A DNA stretch of 64,000 bases, taken from contig CM059557.1 in the NCBI GenBank assembly GCA_030386875.1, forward strand, positions 54,700,514-54,764,513. Direction: 5' to 3'. A program made the position numbers and the translations under genes. The stretch comes from Morinoia aosen. Its lineage: Eukaryota > Arthropoda > Malacostraca > Amphipoda > Talitridae. The notes under the pieces are model-generated. The model did not search any database. It had not been told where the DNA came from and saw nothing but the letters and a program-made list of their open reading frames with translations. Positions 1 through 12,100 of the stretch are shown in pieces; position 1 is the stretch's first letter, and each line of letters begins with the position of its first letter.

Positions 1-575
1 AGATTGTGTCTCGTGCTGTGTAACGCAGCATCTCGATTGTGTCTCGTGCTGTGTAACGCAGCATCTCGAAGATTGTGTCTCGTGCTGTGTAACGCAGCAT
101 CTCGAAGATTGCGTCTCGTGCTGTGTAACGCAGCATCTCGAAGATTGTGTCTCGTGCTGTGTAACGTAGCATCTCGAAGATTGTCTCGTGCTGTGTAACG
201 CAGCATCTCAAAGATTGTGTCTCGTGCTGTGTAACGCAGCATCTCGAAGATTGTGTCTCGTGCTGTGTAACGCAGCATCTCGAAGATTGCGTCTCGTGCT
301 GTGTAACGCAGCATCTCGAAGATTGCGTCTCGTGCTGTGTAACGCAGCATCTCAAAGATTGTCTCGTGCTGTGTAACGCAGCATCTCGAAGGTTGTGTCT
401 CGTGCTGCTTAACGCAGCATCTCGAAGATTGTGTCTCGTGCTGTGTAACGCAGCATCTCGAAGATTGTGTCTCGTGCTGTGTAACGCAGCATCTCGAAGA
501 TTGTGTCTCGTGCTGTGTAACGCAGCATCTCGAAGATTGTCTCGTGCTGTGTAACGCAGCATCTCGAAGATTGTT
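1..575. repeat. 36-bp minisatellite with 178-bp higher-order period
   Basis: About 16 tandem copies of a 36-bp unit fill the left edge and probably continue outside the window. Each unit contains an imperfect inverted repeat (TGCTGTG, loop TAA, CGCAGCA) able to form a 7-bp stem with one G-T pair. Shortened 34-bp units lacking one TG dinucleotide recur at about 179, 357 and 535, spaced 178 bp apart. This gives a five-unit higher-order repeat (four of 36 bp plus one of 34 bp). Open frames across it follow from the unit length and are not genes. Confidence 0.95.
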
Positions 576-744
576 TTGTGTACTAGATCTGGTGTCTCGA
601 CGGCCCCCAAGGCTTGTGTTGTGGCACCTCAATGAATGCACGTTTGTCGATGAAATTTTTCTGTTTTTATATGCTGGCAGACAAGGATCATAGGATTGGC
701 GAGTTATTGATGAAGGCAATGAAGTGGTCAGGTTACTGCCACAA

Positions 745-1030
745 ACAATCTAAGAAACTGGCAACGGTCCACTGCTGCCAAAAACTGGCAACGGTTCGCT
801 GCTGTCCTGTTTTTCAGCACCTCTGACTTTCTTCCTGAACTTTTATCTCGTTTACTTATTTTCCTTCTCAACTTACTATTTCCATGCGCATGCAGAGGAT
901 CCCGTGCTGAAACACACCTTTTACATAGATTCTGCGCTCCCTTAACTCTATACTGAATGATAACTTCATCCTTCCTCTCTTTGAACATATTTGTTGTGGT
1001 AAGGAAGGCTCGAACTAACTTGTAATCAAT
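745..1030 (+). mobile_element. Dispersed element family R1, 5'-truncated copy
   Basis: Matches the R1 consensus from the 'ttcactgctgtcctgttttt' block through 'gcacacctt..acatagattc' to the terminal 'aaggctcgaactaacttgta'. The 5' third is missing. Confidence 0.75.
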
Positions 1031-1559
1031 CCCAGCGATTCACTTCCTGCATTTTATTATTGACGCATAGGCGCTGCACACCCGGCTGTTGGCGAGTAAC
1101 ACTACTGCTGGAAGTTGACGGTTCCTTGCACAACCTGCGTCATTTTCTTTTTTGAACCATCATTTATTTGCAGGAGCAGAAAGCACTCTTTCCCAACATG
1201 ATATATATGAGTAGAATTTTAGTAAATATGCATTGCCTTATCAACTTTTTTCTCTCTCCATTCTCCTACCGATATTAGGAAAAATAAACAATAAAATAAC
1301 CGTGAAATTTGGCTTACAGCGTGGGGAAAAAACAAAAGAACTATGATTATTACGCGTCACCGTGTGTGAAATTAATACTGACGAATAACTATCACTCAAG
1401 TGCCTAGCGGTGGGAATATCTTGCTATCATTAACAGATCATCTTAAAAATAAATGTCATGTTGTTCCCGATTTGATGCATGCAATGAACAAGTAGCTTCC
1501 TTTGGTAGTAACAAAATAATACGCCTCTCGTGCAACATTTGACACACTTCTAAAACCTT

Positions 1560-1930
1560 TCAGGGGAATACACCTTTTTTATCTACCGGAGTAAGCACTT
1601 TCACGAAGAAGATGTGAGGTCCCGAGCTGAACACTAGGTAAACCTTCCTTTTGTTGAAATAAAATAGGATTATTATTTTTTTTCCGGACCATCTTTCCTC
1701 GGTTCACTGTTGTTGTGTTGCACCTATCATTTCCTTCAATTTTTATCTTATTTCCTAACTTTCCTTTACAAGTGGCTATTTTTATGAGCTTTAGATCTTA
1801 TGTGGGAACATACCGTGTGCACAGGCCCGTCCCCTTACCTCCACACTAAATGATGGCTTCATCCTACCAATCTTTTGATACCTTTTCTGTGGTAAGGGAG
1901 GCTCAAACTATAACTTGTAATCTAATTTAA
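1560..1930 (+). mobile_element. Dispersed element family R1 copy
   Basis: Carries the R1 signature blocks in order: 'tgtgaggtcccgagctgaa', 'ggttcactgttgttgtgttg', 'ccacactaaatgatggcttc' and 'aagggaggctcaaactataa'. It is diverged from the TSD-flanked copy at 27955-28291. Confidence 0.8.
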
Positions 1931-4900
1931 CTGAATTACACATTTGGTTAAGCCAATTACGACGAAAGATAATGACTAGCCAGTTCATACATTAGAAAAT
2001 TATATTTTCATCACGCATGGATAATAAATTCAATTACTACAATCATGGAATTATTCAAACCGTCAGATAATATTCAAGATGCGCCTGTAATCTTTTCATG
2101 TTATCGTTGTGTCAACTAGTTTTTAATGCTCATTAGATGTTTCCTTTACATCTCACTCTAAACTACGGTATACCGTGCTCGAAAACTTGAGTCTGCCCCC
2201 TCTCTCTCCCATCTCCATCACCAGCGTGTTAGTAAGTACAGCGGTTTCTCTGCCTCACGAACTTCTCTTCACTGTTTCTCATTAGTCCCTTGATCACACA
2301 GTTTCGTATTTCGTGAAGTGTATTTCGCTGTTTGGAAATCATTCGAAACCTACTAAATGATGTTTCTATTTATTTGACGAATGGCATTCTCGTTTGCAAT
2401 TCATTTGAATAAACACAAATATATTGGTTTCTTTGAAATCTTTATAAAGGGTGGCGAAAAAAGTACACGTGGATTTGACCGTTCTTTTTGTGCCATCCTT
2501 TACAATCACTCATGCGGTAAACCAAATTCCTAGATGCCAAAGGTAATTAATGCAATTCTTGAGTTCAGGTAAGCAACAGAATAGCCTACAGTGCAGAGTT
2601 TTAAAAGCACAGAGATTAGGTAATGAGTTAGTTTAAGCCTCTCTAAATAAGACGGCCAGCTAGGGTGGCGCAAAAAGAACTACCAAACACGTGCTTTCTT
2701 CTTGCGCCACCCCTTGTGTTCTCAAATTTTAAAAATATGTGTATCGTGTCAAATCTGACAGCGCACACCGTGTAAACGAATAGACAATACTTACTTGACC
2801 TGATTCCATGAAATGTGGATAAAGAATTACTGCTCATAGGGTCATAATATTGAAATTCTTTATATCCCTGTATAAGCGCAGTTCGTCCTCGGCACCCTAC
2901 CAGTGTGGTTGTTCCTGACGCGTTAGCCCGCCCATAAGTGTTTCTGATTATATTTCTTGAGAGCCGCTAAAAAGCAAACCTAAAGGCGCCATTTAGGCAG
3001 CTACGCTTGCGCCCCAACTTAGCAGTGTTTACTTCTCATTAGTGCTCTCTGGCGCAGATTGCAGCGGAAAAAGCGGGTTGTGGCTTCCTCTCCCTCTTCT
3101 CTCAGCTGTAGCTTTTACTGACGAAAAGAAAAAATGAGAGTTGTGACCAGTTTTACACTGCATTTTGTTCATGAACGTACGCTTTTTTCCCCGTCCTTGC
3201 GATTGGAGTTGCTTGAGAAAAAAAATTGTTGATTGCGCGTCATTTCTTGTGAATGAAGGCCTAGTGTGTGTGTTGTTGTGTGAGGACGTGATTGTTTTTC
3301 TGAATCAGGTATCGGTCTTTTCGTATCGGCTATAGTTCTCGTACTTTCATGCATTCGCGAGAAATTTTGGATACTACTTTTTCTCGAAATCTTCTAAACC
3401 CTTCAAATTGGTTGTGCATTTAATTCGTCTCTGTTTAATTCATTTAATTCGTCTGCGACACTGTCTGAGCAGCACAGTCATTTCATTTCGCCTTCTAGCA
3501 CTCAACACTAAATTGGGGGGCATGTGCAAATGAGAGGGTTCGCTGCTTTGGGAAGCTACGCAGCAAAATCGTTATAAGGTTGATCGCTTAACTATTTTTG
3601 ACCGCCTATTTCCCCACGATGATCCTATAGCATTAAGAGCTTTGCCATCAAAGAAACTGTTGAGCGTGACATCAAAGGAAAGCCATCAAAGCCTTTTGCG
3701 CGCAGTTATCAAATTTAATGCTGTAAATGAAGTTAATGGACAGGATTCTGTAAATGATGTTTGGAAATATTAAGTAAGACCGTGCATCATTCGTTCCGGG
3801 AGTTAGATGAATGTACACTCGAGCTTCGCTTGCTGATAACCAGTTGAGCCTGCGGATCCAAATGTAGTAAATGTGTGCTAAGAATTGTATATGATGAAAT
3901 TGTTCGGTTACCGTTCTTCCTGCGAAGCAATATATTTGTCTTCCGCAAAATAATTCCGTATGAGTGCGTAATTACTAAATACATGAGCGGTGCAGTTCAG
4001 AAGAAGGCCTGATACAAATTGAATTTTAATATATATGTATGCATGTAAAAGTCGACAATTATCCGGGCTGAGAAACTTTTGAATATGACATTACAAAATT
4101 ACTTAAACAGTTAATACGACATTTTTTTCGTAGCCTGTCCTCGAGTACATTTTTATCAGCTGTAAATTTTTTGCTTACCATGCATTATTCGTTCCACATA
4201 ATACTCTCGCACTGCTAGGTTTTCATTGTGGTTAAGTGCAAACTTCATGTGTGCAAAAGTAAAATTTTTTCAAAAAAATGGCAGCTGGAAATCCAGGCCA
4301 TTATACTGGAAAGGTTAAGTCTGTTCCTGAACTTGAATTCGGTTGAAAATTGCTGAAGTTTTTGAAAATTTAAACTCAATTGAGAGGTACAGGAAACACT
4401 CATGAGCCGCAGGAAAATTGGTAATGAAGAATCAAATGAAAAACATGTTATAATCTGCAAAGCCTTGACTGATAACTACACAAATTGCCTAATTACTGAA
4501 CAAACGAATACTGGCTATGTTATAAAATGCTAATTGATAATGGTGTATTCATTTTTGTACGATTTTTACGTCATAATCTTATCAAATAGAGAAAAATACT
4601 ATAATTACATCAGATCTTATCCAGTTTTCCTCTGCATACTTATCATGAATGTGCATAGAATTATATGGATGGCTAATTTTGTATTTGTTGGCACCACGTT
4701 GAGTGATCAATTTCACGACTTGTAAATGTGCCTTATTGCGTGGCTATACTTAAACGAAGAAATGAAGCTGCTTTGAGGTAGGCTGGTGTGGCATGCGAGA
4801 ATGGACAACTGAGGAGCTGTTCAAGTCAGTACGAGCTCGCCGCCGCCTAATGACCAGGCTTGTCTCAGGAGTATCCTCTGCTGTTGGCATGTTACACGAC

Positions 4901-6016
4901 TTCAGGTCCCATTCTTAACTATGGCTTGAAATGAAATTTTCACATCTAACTCAAACCCCAGTAGATTTTGAAATAGTTGAAATAAAATACTTTGATTTTT
5001 ATTAGAAACTTTTTAAGGAATTGCCTTGGATTTTTTAGCAAATATACCCCACCAAAATAACGCTCGACAAATGTTGGGGTAAGGCTCTCGTACCAACGCT
5101 GCATCAACTCCCCTGTCTACAGTGGCGCGCTGTGTGCCTGTGTGCTGTCAGTGTTCTGTTTGGTTATTGCTGGACGAAGTCCTCATCCTTAATTAGCTCA
5201 CGGAAAGTAGATTGTTTATACTTGAGTCTGCTTTGACAGTCTTGTAATTCTTGATCCTTTCAGCTGTTGTTATTGTTGAAGAAATAGATCAAAAATAGTC
5301 AAGAAGCGTTTCGGCCTACAGATACTAATTTTCGTAAGCAGTCGAACCTACGATTTTGAAAATCCGGCGGTAGAAGAACTTTTTCTCTGAAGCTAGCCAA
5401 TTGTTCTTAATCTTTAATGTACCTCTTAAAATATAAGTTCAATAGTTTTCCTTCATATCTTTTAAAACATTTCAAACATGAATTTATATCGATTCATCCT
5501 GAAGACGTAGACATGTCCTTCGTTCAGTTTTCGTAGAAAAAGTAACTGATCGTTGAAACATTCAACGATCAAACATCAAACAAACATTCGAACAACGCAT
5601 CAAGGGATCGTCATCAACGTTGACAATCTCTCTGGACTAAATAATGCGCTTCATGAGATATTGTTACGCCTACAGTATAGTTTTGGTGTTACAAGTATGA
5701 GGTTCAACGTGAGCGCTCGTCCATGCACCACCTGACGTTGCTGCCATCCCACCATGTCGCCCCAGTCGTTTGCTTCGCAGGCGACCTGTGTCCGAAATCG
5801 ACCCAAAAAATTGCTTTGTTGTGCTATGCAAATTTATTTTCATTTAGCTTGACATTATTGCTCGAATGCGTCAAATTATAAAATCTATCTCTGTAGTATA
5901 ATTTTGCCGAATGGCATAACTTATCATTGTGGTGGACTCTGAATGCTCGAATTTAACACCAATGCAGCGTAATAAGAATGTGACAATGCGTAACTTGCCT
6001 TTTGTTGCTTCCTCAG

Positions 6017-6135
6017 TGAGGGGCGACCAGCATGAGCTCGGTATGGAAGAGGTTCCAGCGCATCAATAAGAAGGCCGCCAAATTCCAGTTCACAGCCTCC
6101 TTCCACGAGCTCGCGCTCCACCTCACTCCCAAATG
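6017..6135 (+). CDS. EHBP1: EHBP1 exon with start codon (C2 domain, N-terminus)
   Basis: Acceptor 'ttgcttcctcag' ends at 6016, followed by 15 untranslated bases and ATG at 6032. It encodes [18 protein letters not shown] then [17 protein letters not shown], closely matching the vertebrate EHBP1 N-terminus (MASVWKRLQRVGKHASKF..). The donor is AAATG|gtgagt at 6136. The exon ends two bases into the Trp codon, completed by G at 6814. This start is chosen because it aligns with the family N-terminus. Confidence 0.93.
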
Positions 6136-9100
6136 GTGAGTTGTGCGAATTTGTGAGTTAAGGCCTCCTGCGTTGTGTGGGTTGCTTCTGGTTTGTGAAT
6201 TGGCCAAGTGAGGTTTTCTGCAGTGTGTTTTTTTGAACTGCAGTGTGAATTGGCCACATGTGTTTACTGAACAAAATTTGTATTTTCCATACCGCTTGTC
6301 GAAGAAAGTTTTCGAAACCGATTTTGGTTATGAGCTCTTGTACGGATAATGAAGAATAACTTGAATTACACTAGCAAAAATAATTTTGTTGTGTATATGT
6401 AAGTTGTATTTTAAGCTAATTTTAGAAAATTACCGTAAGTTTGAATTCTTGAATTCATGTCGCATCCGAAGTCAGAGAGAGAAAGAAGGCACCCAACAAT
6501 TTACGACACACTAACAGGAGGTGAAGCTTACCGTTGTTAGCGAAATTTTCTTGAGTTAATCTCCTATTGTTCTCTTGTCGATAATAATTGCTGGCAACTG
6601 TGAATGTTTTTCCTGAAACTACGAAAATTATCGCGGACTACCGCCGTGCTGTCCATGAAGCAACGCTAATTATATTTATTGCTGCTTATTCTTGATTCTT
6701 CGTAAGGCAGAGGTTATTATCACAGACTACCGCTGTACGCTCCTTGAAACAGAGAGTTTATATAATCGTAGACTACGGCAGTGCTCCCCATGAAAAAGAG
6801 GTCATAATTGCAGGCAGCCGCAGAAGCTGGAGGTGGTGTGGCAGCGGCGGAACCGCCGAGTGGTGACGCCGGTGCCGGGGTGGGAGCCCGGCATGCGGGA
6901 GCCGCTGGAGGGCGTGTGTGTGTGGACCGTCCCCGCCAACACCGTCATCACCGTCACGCTCTTCAGGGACAACCGCACCAACAGATATGAGGACAAGGAG
7001 TGGACCTTCGTCATTGAGGATGTTAGTCGTGCCAATTTCGTCCTCTTTTCCTATTGGTTATTTCCCAAACTGGTTTTCTGATTCTGTGTAGTAATCTCTT
7101 GAACTTGTTCGCCAATTTTCTCTTGGCGATCGCTTAACGCATGAGGAGCGCTGATAGCCTTTTATGGCAGCGTGCGAGGAAAGAGCCGTTGATAAAAGAG
7201 GACACCGAATCAGTGTTGTATATTCGTTTTGCCTTTTAGATGTTCCATTCAAGTAATCATTTCTGCTGATGTCACCAGCAGAATGTATGTATGTCCTTGT
7301 ACGTATTACATTTATCAATTTCATTTGGTGATACCAATTGAATTGGAAACACGATGTCCTCGTCCAAATTATACTTAGATCCCCTTAGAGTAGAACAACT
7401 GTGGCATCCATCGAAATTGGTGGTTCCAGGAGGTAGATGTTAGGTCCCGAGGTGAATGTTAGGTATGCCTTCCTTTTATTCAAATAAAATAGGGGTTTTG
7501 ATTAGTTGCGAACCAGCTTTTTCGGCTCCCTGCTGTCCTACTTTTCATCACTTGCTACTTTCTTCTCCAATTGTCATGTTTCATAAGCTTTTTTTCTCAA
7601 CTTAATGTTTCTATGCGTAGGTGGCCTCGTGTGGGAACACACCTTGTGGATAGATACCCTGTTCCCTTAATTTCATACTAAATGGCGCTTTCGTCCTTCT
7701 TCTCTTTGGAACATCTTTGTTGTGTTTAGGAATGCTTAAATTAACATCCGATCTCGTCACATTTAAGCAGAAACTAGGTTGCATCACACGAGTGCGTTAT
7801 TGCATGAAGTACATACTTGAATTGGTCACAGCACTCCAATACTGCCTTGAATGAGGCATGCAAGCTAATGGATTATGGCATGCACTGACTGCGCTCAACA
7901 TTGCAGGTGTCACCGAACGGCAAGCGGCGTCAAGTCGCCACGGCTCAGCTCAACATGACCCAGTACGCCGGCATCTGCCAGCACGACCTCAGGGTCTCCC
8001 TCAGGCCACTCAGTAGGAAGCTCGTCTCCGCCAGTCTCGAGCTCACCCTCTCTTGCCTCTTCCTCAGGGAGGGCAAGGCAACGTGAGTGGCAGTTGTGCC
8101 GAGCCTGCTGTGCCTGTCTCACGTTTGCCTTCTCCTTCTGTATCGCTTTGGTTTTCTCCCCTCCTTTAAGGGAGGACGAGGCAACGCGGGTGTCTGTTCC
8201 GTCATAGTGTTTTTTTTTCTCAAACATAGCTTGTTTTTCTGTATCTCCTTGTCTTTTTGACCTCTCTCTTGAAGGTGGCTTTCACATCGGGTGTCTATTC
8301 GTATAGTGTATAAGAAGATTCTCAACGTCTCGGTTCGGAATTAAAAGATCTTTCCGTACAATTATTACATTTTCTTTGTGTAGAAGGATATCTTAGTGTA
8401 GACGCTTTTTGAAAGTGGGCAATTCTAAGAAATGTTCACTTACATAGGACTCCGCAAACTCACTAGCCTACAGAGAACAATTTAAAAGTTTATTCTGAAC
8501 ACAGTGCTTCAACTTGTCGTAAGAAGGGTCAAACTATCTGAAAAACACGTGTTCGAAGTGACGCAAATAATGCCAAATATGCGTTGAAATATTAAGTTGA
8601 TAAGAAATAAGTTCTTGCGTGTAATTTGCATTGAAGATTTCCCCTTGCACAGAGACGAAGACATGCAGTCCCTGGCCTCCCTGATGAGCATGAGCGCACC
8701 CAACGACATCGCCCCTCTCGACGACCTCGAGGAGGATGACGAAGAAGGTTGGTTGCTGGCATAGTGCGTGGGCGGGCGCTCGGTGTTGAGTGGTTGTGGT
8801 GATGGTGTTGCGCTGCTGTGCAACTCTTCTCGTAGAGATGTGCTCGTACTATACAGCAGCACGTATATCTAACGCTATCTTGGGGTGCACGCTTTGTTTT
8901 GAATCTAGATTGTTGCTTGCGTCTTTTCTAAGTGATGGATTCCTAATAAGCTGTATGTACATAAGTAAATGGCCTTATTAACTTTTTAGGATGTATGCCC
9001 AGTTTCGTCTGTTTCGTCGTAGACCTTCAATATGCGGGGAACATTTAGTGTATCTGTCTTACGTATTTTTAAATATATTTTACTTGTATTAGTAAGAAAT

Positions 9101-12100
9101 TTACAACTTTGAGTTTTTTGTTAATGTTATTGCCTTAAGCGTTGTTGCTATTTGTGATTTTCGGACCACTATGGTTGGTGGCGGTAACTCGTTTCTGTGT
9201 AGATAATAACTTCAGTGCTGCTTTGTTACATAGGACTGATGAGAAGGCGAGGTTTATGTGCTAGAATCTGGAAGAGGGAGTTGTTTTTCGGTCATCTATT
9301 TTATTGTGGGTTAAAACTTACAGTTCAGCTCACTTTGTTGTCAATCCATGTCTTTAAATTTTTTGCGCTTGATAGGTCGATCTAACCTATAACGTATCAC
9401 ATCTCGAATGTCGACGTAGTTCTCTAAGTTTTTCTTTTTATGCAGTTCATTTTGAGCTCTAGCTTTTCTGATAGGTGAGAGGCGTCGGAGCTAAGTTTTT
9501 GAAGCTTATTTCAATTTATCTACCACTTAATTGAAGTTTTTAGTGATGTATATCCGCTATTCTTATGGAACTCAGCAGTCAAGCGGAGCTAAACCTACGT
9601 AAACTCTACGACGGAAGCAAATCAAAAGTGTCCTCAGTCGACAGTTGCTTCAATGATATGTAAAAATTCTATAAAAATAAAATCACTTAACCACCGTTGC
9701 TGTTAGAAGATAGGTTCTTGATGCGCGATGTGTTAATATTCCTAATAACTCAACTTTAGGAAAAATTAGATCATTATCGTGTTAAGACACAAATCTATGT
9801 TTACTATGCCCCACAAATGTGCCCCACAAATCTATGTTTACTAGTGAAGCCTGTTAGGCTTTTAGATATTGCCGTACAAGTTTAGCGAACTCCGTGAGTT
9901 TTCACTTGAGGAATCTTTGGATGGTTGCTAACATCGTGAGTTTTAAGAGATTTGACCAGTAGTTAGTCGATTTTCATTTAAGATTATCTTTTCTTGGTTC
10001 ATATTGGTTGAAGTCGGTTTGACAAAAATACCATGTTTAGCGTTGCGTTTGTTTTGCGGTGCAGTTTCACATTTGTGATAGAGAAAGCTTGGTAGTCTTC
10101 ATTCAGATCGAGACATGTTGATAATTATATCTTTTTGTGTTCATTATCGGGGCGGATATTTACGACGTGTTTTATTAACAAATCTCTTAAAGTGACAGAT
10201 TGTTGAGAGACCGGCCTACTCGGGTACAAGACTCAGTGATTTTAGTACGCGGCTTGAATTATAATTATCCAAGGATTTCAACTCATTAATGTGAATGTAC
10301 TCGCTAGCTAATTTGGTATATCAGGGTTAGTTTCCAGTTCTGAGAACTAGTGCCATGAAGATCCGAATCCAAGATATTTGCGTTAACTGTGAGGAATTGA
10401 AATAGCATGTTTTCCCGATGGAAGTGTTAGTTGGGTAAGTGTGATTGCCAGCTGCTCTGTCTACTGGTTGTGTATACTGGCTGTGTAACGGAGCGTCTGT
10501 TGCTGTGTTAGCGTTAAGGATGTGTTATTTCTTCTTCTTCTTCAGTTTACTTTTCACTGGCATATATCCGGTTCTTCTTGCCTGTTCCCCATTGTGATAT
10601 CGTAGACGCAAACGGAATCTAATTTTCCACGCTAACATTTCGTTAACTCCTGTTGCATCGAACCCAAGCTGCACACCAAACTATGAGCAACACTAATCTT
10701 TTAGAAGTCGTGTGTGGGTTTAACGCGCTGTAGATACCTAAGCTACATCTGGGGAGTTATATTGGTAGCGTCTGTCCTCGTCAGTGCACCTTTTGGGAAG
10801 TAGCGATCCTCAGTGGCTGCACACGCTACCCACCGCAGAATCAGCAAGACTTGTAGCAGAAGTAGATTAATAGTTCGGTAACCTTCATTTTTTCTTCACA
10901 TTTTTGTCTCTCGCATGCGTACCTAGAAACCGAACTCCTCCATCAGTGTCTTCTTCTTTTATTCTTTAATTTTCTTCATCTTATCGTCACAATGAGTTAT
11001 GTTTTCTTTTCTCGCGTAGCGAGCTGTGAATTGACGAGCATAATTGCTTGATTCTCAGCAGTGTAACTGACTTTGCATTCGGTAGATTCGATACGAAATG
11101 GAAGAAAATGCTGATGCACCACTAGTATTTGCCACTAAACTAAACTGAGAGTTTTAGATAGGCATGTTCCATCTTTTATTCTTGACATCTCGTTCTTTCT
11201 CGTGGACGAAGCCGGCATGTCGTGGAACCGGTTTCCTGCAAGAGTGTCCTCGTCTCTTCTGTATCCTTATTTCTCTTTTTTCTAGCATTGAGATTCTTCC
11301 TCTTTCTTTTACCAGTGCCTACCACTTTCTTCATGGTTACCTCTTAGTTCATACAACAAGTATTGAATTATCACAATACAGAAATATTACACTCATTTAC
11401 ATTTTTATCTTTGTAGCACGCGTGTGCAGAAAGCCATACGCTGTGGTGATTTCTATAGTGCTTCACCAAGCAGAAATGCTGATCACGTGTTCAAAATAGC
11501 CAGTTCAGGTTAGCTATTGTGCTGCTTGCTACTGCTTTCTGACATCGGATTGATTAAAAAATTGTGAATTCTACGCTTTAATTTAGGGGAGCTCATTTTT
11601 AAATAACAAGGAAAGATATGGTACATCTCCCCGTAATAAAGAGAGTGATGCATTTGAAATGTCCTTAACTTGAAAAACTGAGGCATTTGAAATTTAGTGG
11701 AGCGAAGCCAAAGTTCATCAGTCTCAAATGCCTTGGAAGAATTGACTTCTGTGTAGAACTGGACAAGAACCAACGCTCATGCTCCAATTTCGTGATATCT
11801 ACAATGGTGACACGAGTGTCGCGTGTCGCTGCTCTGGAATAAATTTTCACCGCAGGTAGCGGTAGCGAGCCCTGCAGTCGCGTGAGCACCTTGCGCCGCA
11901 AGTCGCGCCTAAACGCCTCTGCCCTGTCGCACCAGCCCCCGCCAGGTACTGCGCTTGGTCCGTCTTGTGGCTGCTGCACTGCTGCCACCGTAGGCTTTGT
12001 TTCTGGGTAAAGTTGTGCTGCTCGGCCTTTTTGCTAGTGTAAACCGGTACCTCAGCATCTGGCAACCTTGCACGGTTGCAAAAGCGTACTTTATTACGTT

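Larger units (their letters stand above)
571..6016. other. Upstream region / probable 5'-UTR intron, no gene seen
   Basis: AT-rich, T-biased DNA without a supportable coding exon. It holds two copies of dispersed family R1 (about 745-1030 and 1560-1930) and a short hairpin at 2663-2712 (arms GGGTGGCGCAA / TTGCGCCACCC). The coding start at 6032 lies 15 bases inside an exon preceded by a good acceptor, so at least one untranslated exon and the promoter should lie in this interval or further left. I could not identify either. Confidence 0.6.

Noticed and set aside
4..554. Repetitive LCLVLCNAASRR open frames
   Set aside because: Consequence of a 36-bp tandem unit lacking stops; the 34-bp units shift the frame every 178 bp, so no continuous protein results.
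1..575. CRISPR-like array
   Set aside because: Units are contiguous with no variable spacers, in an animal genome.
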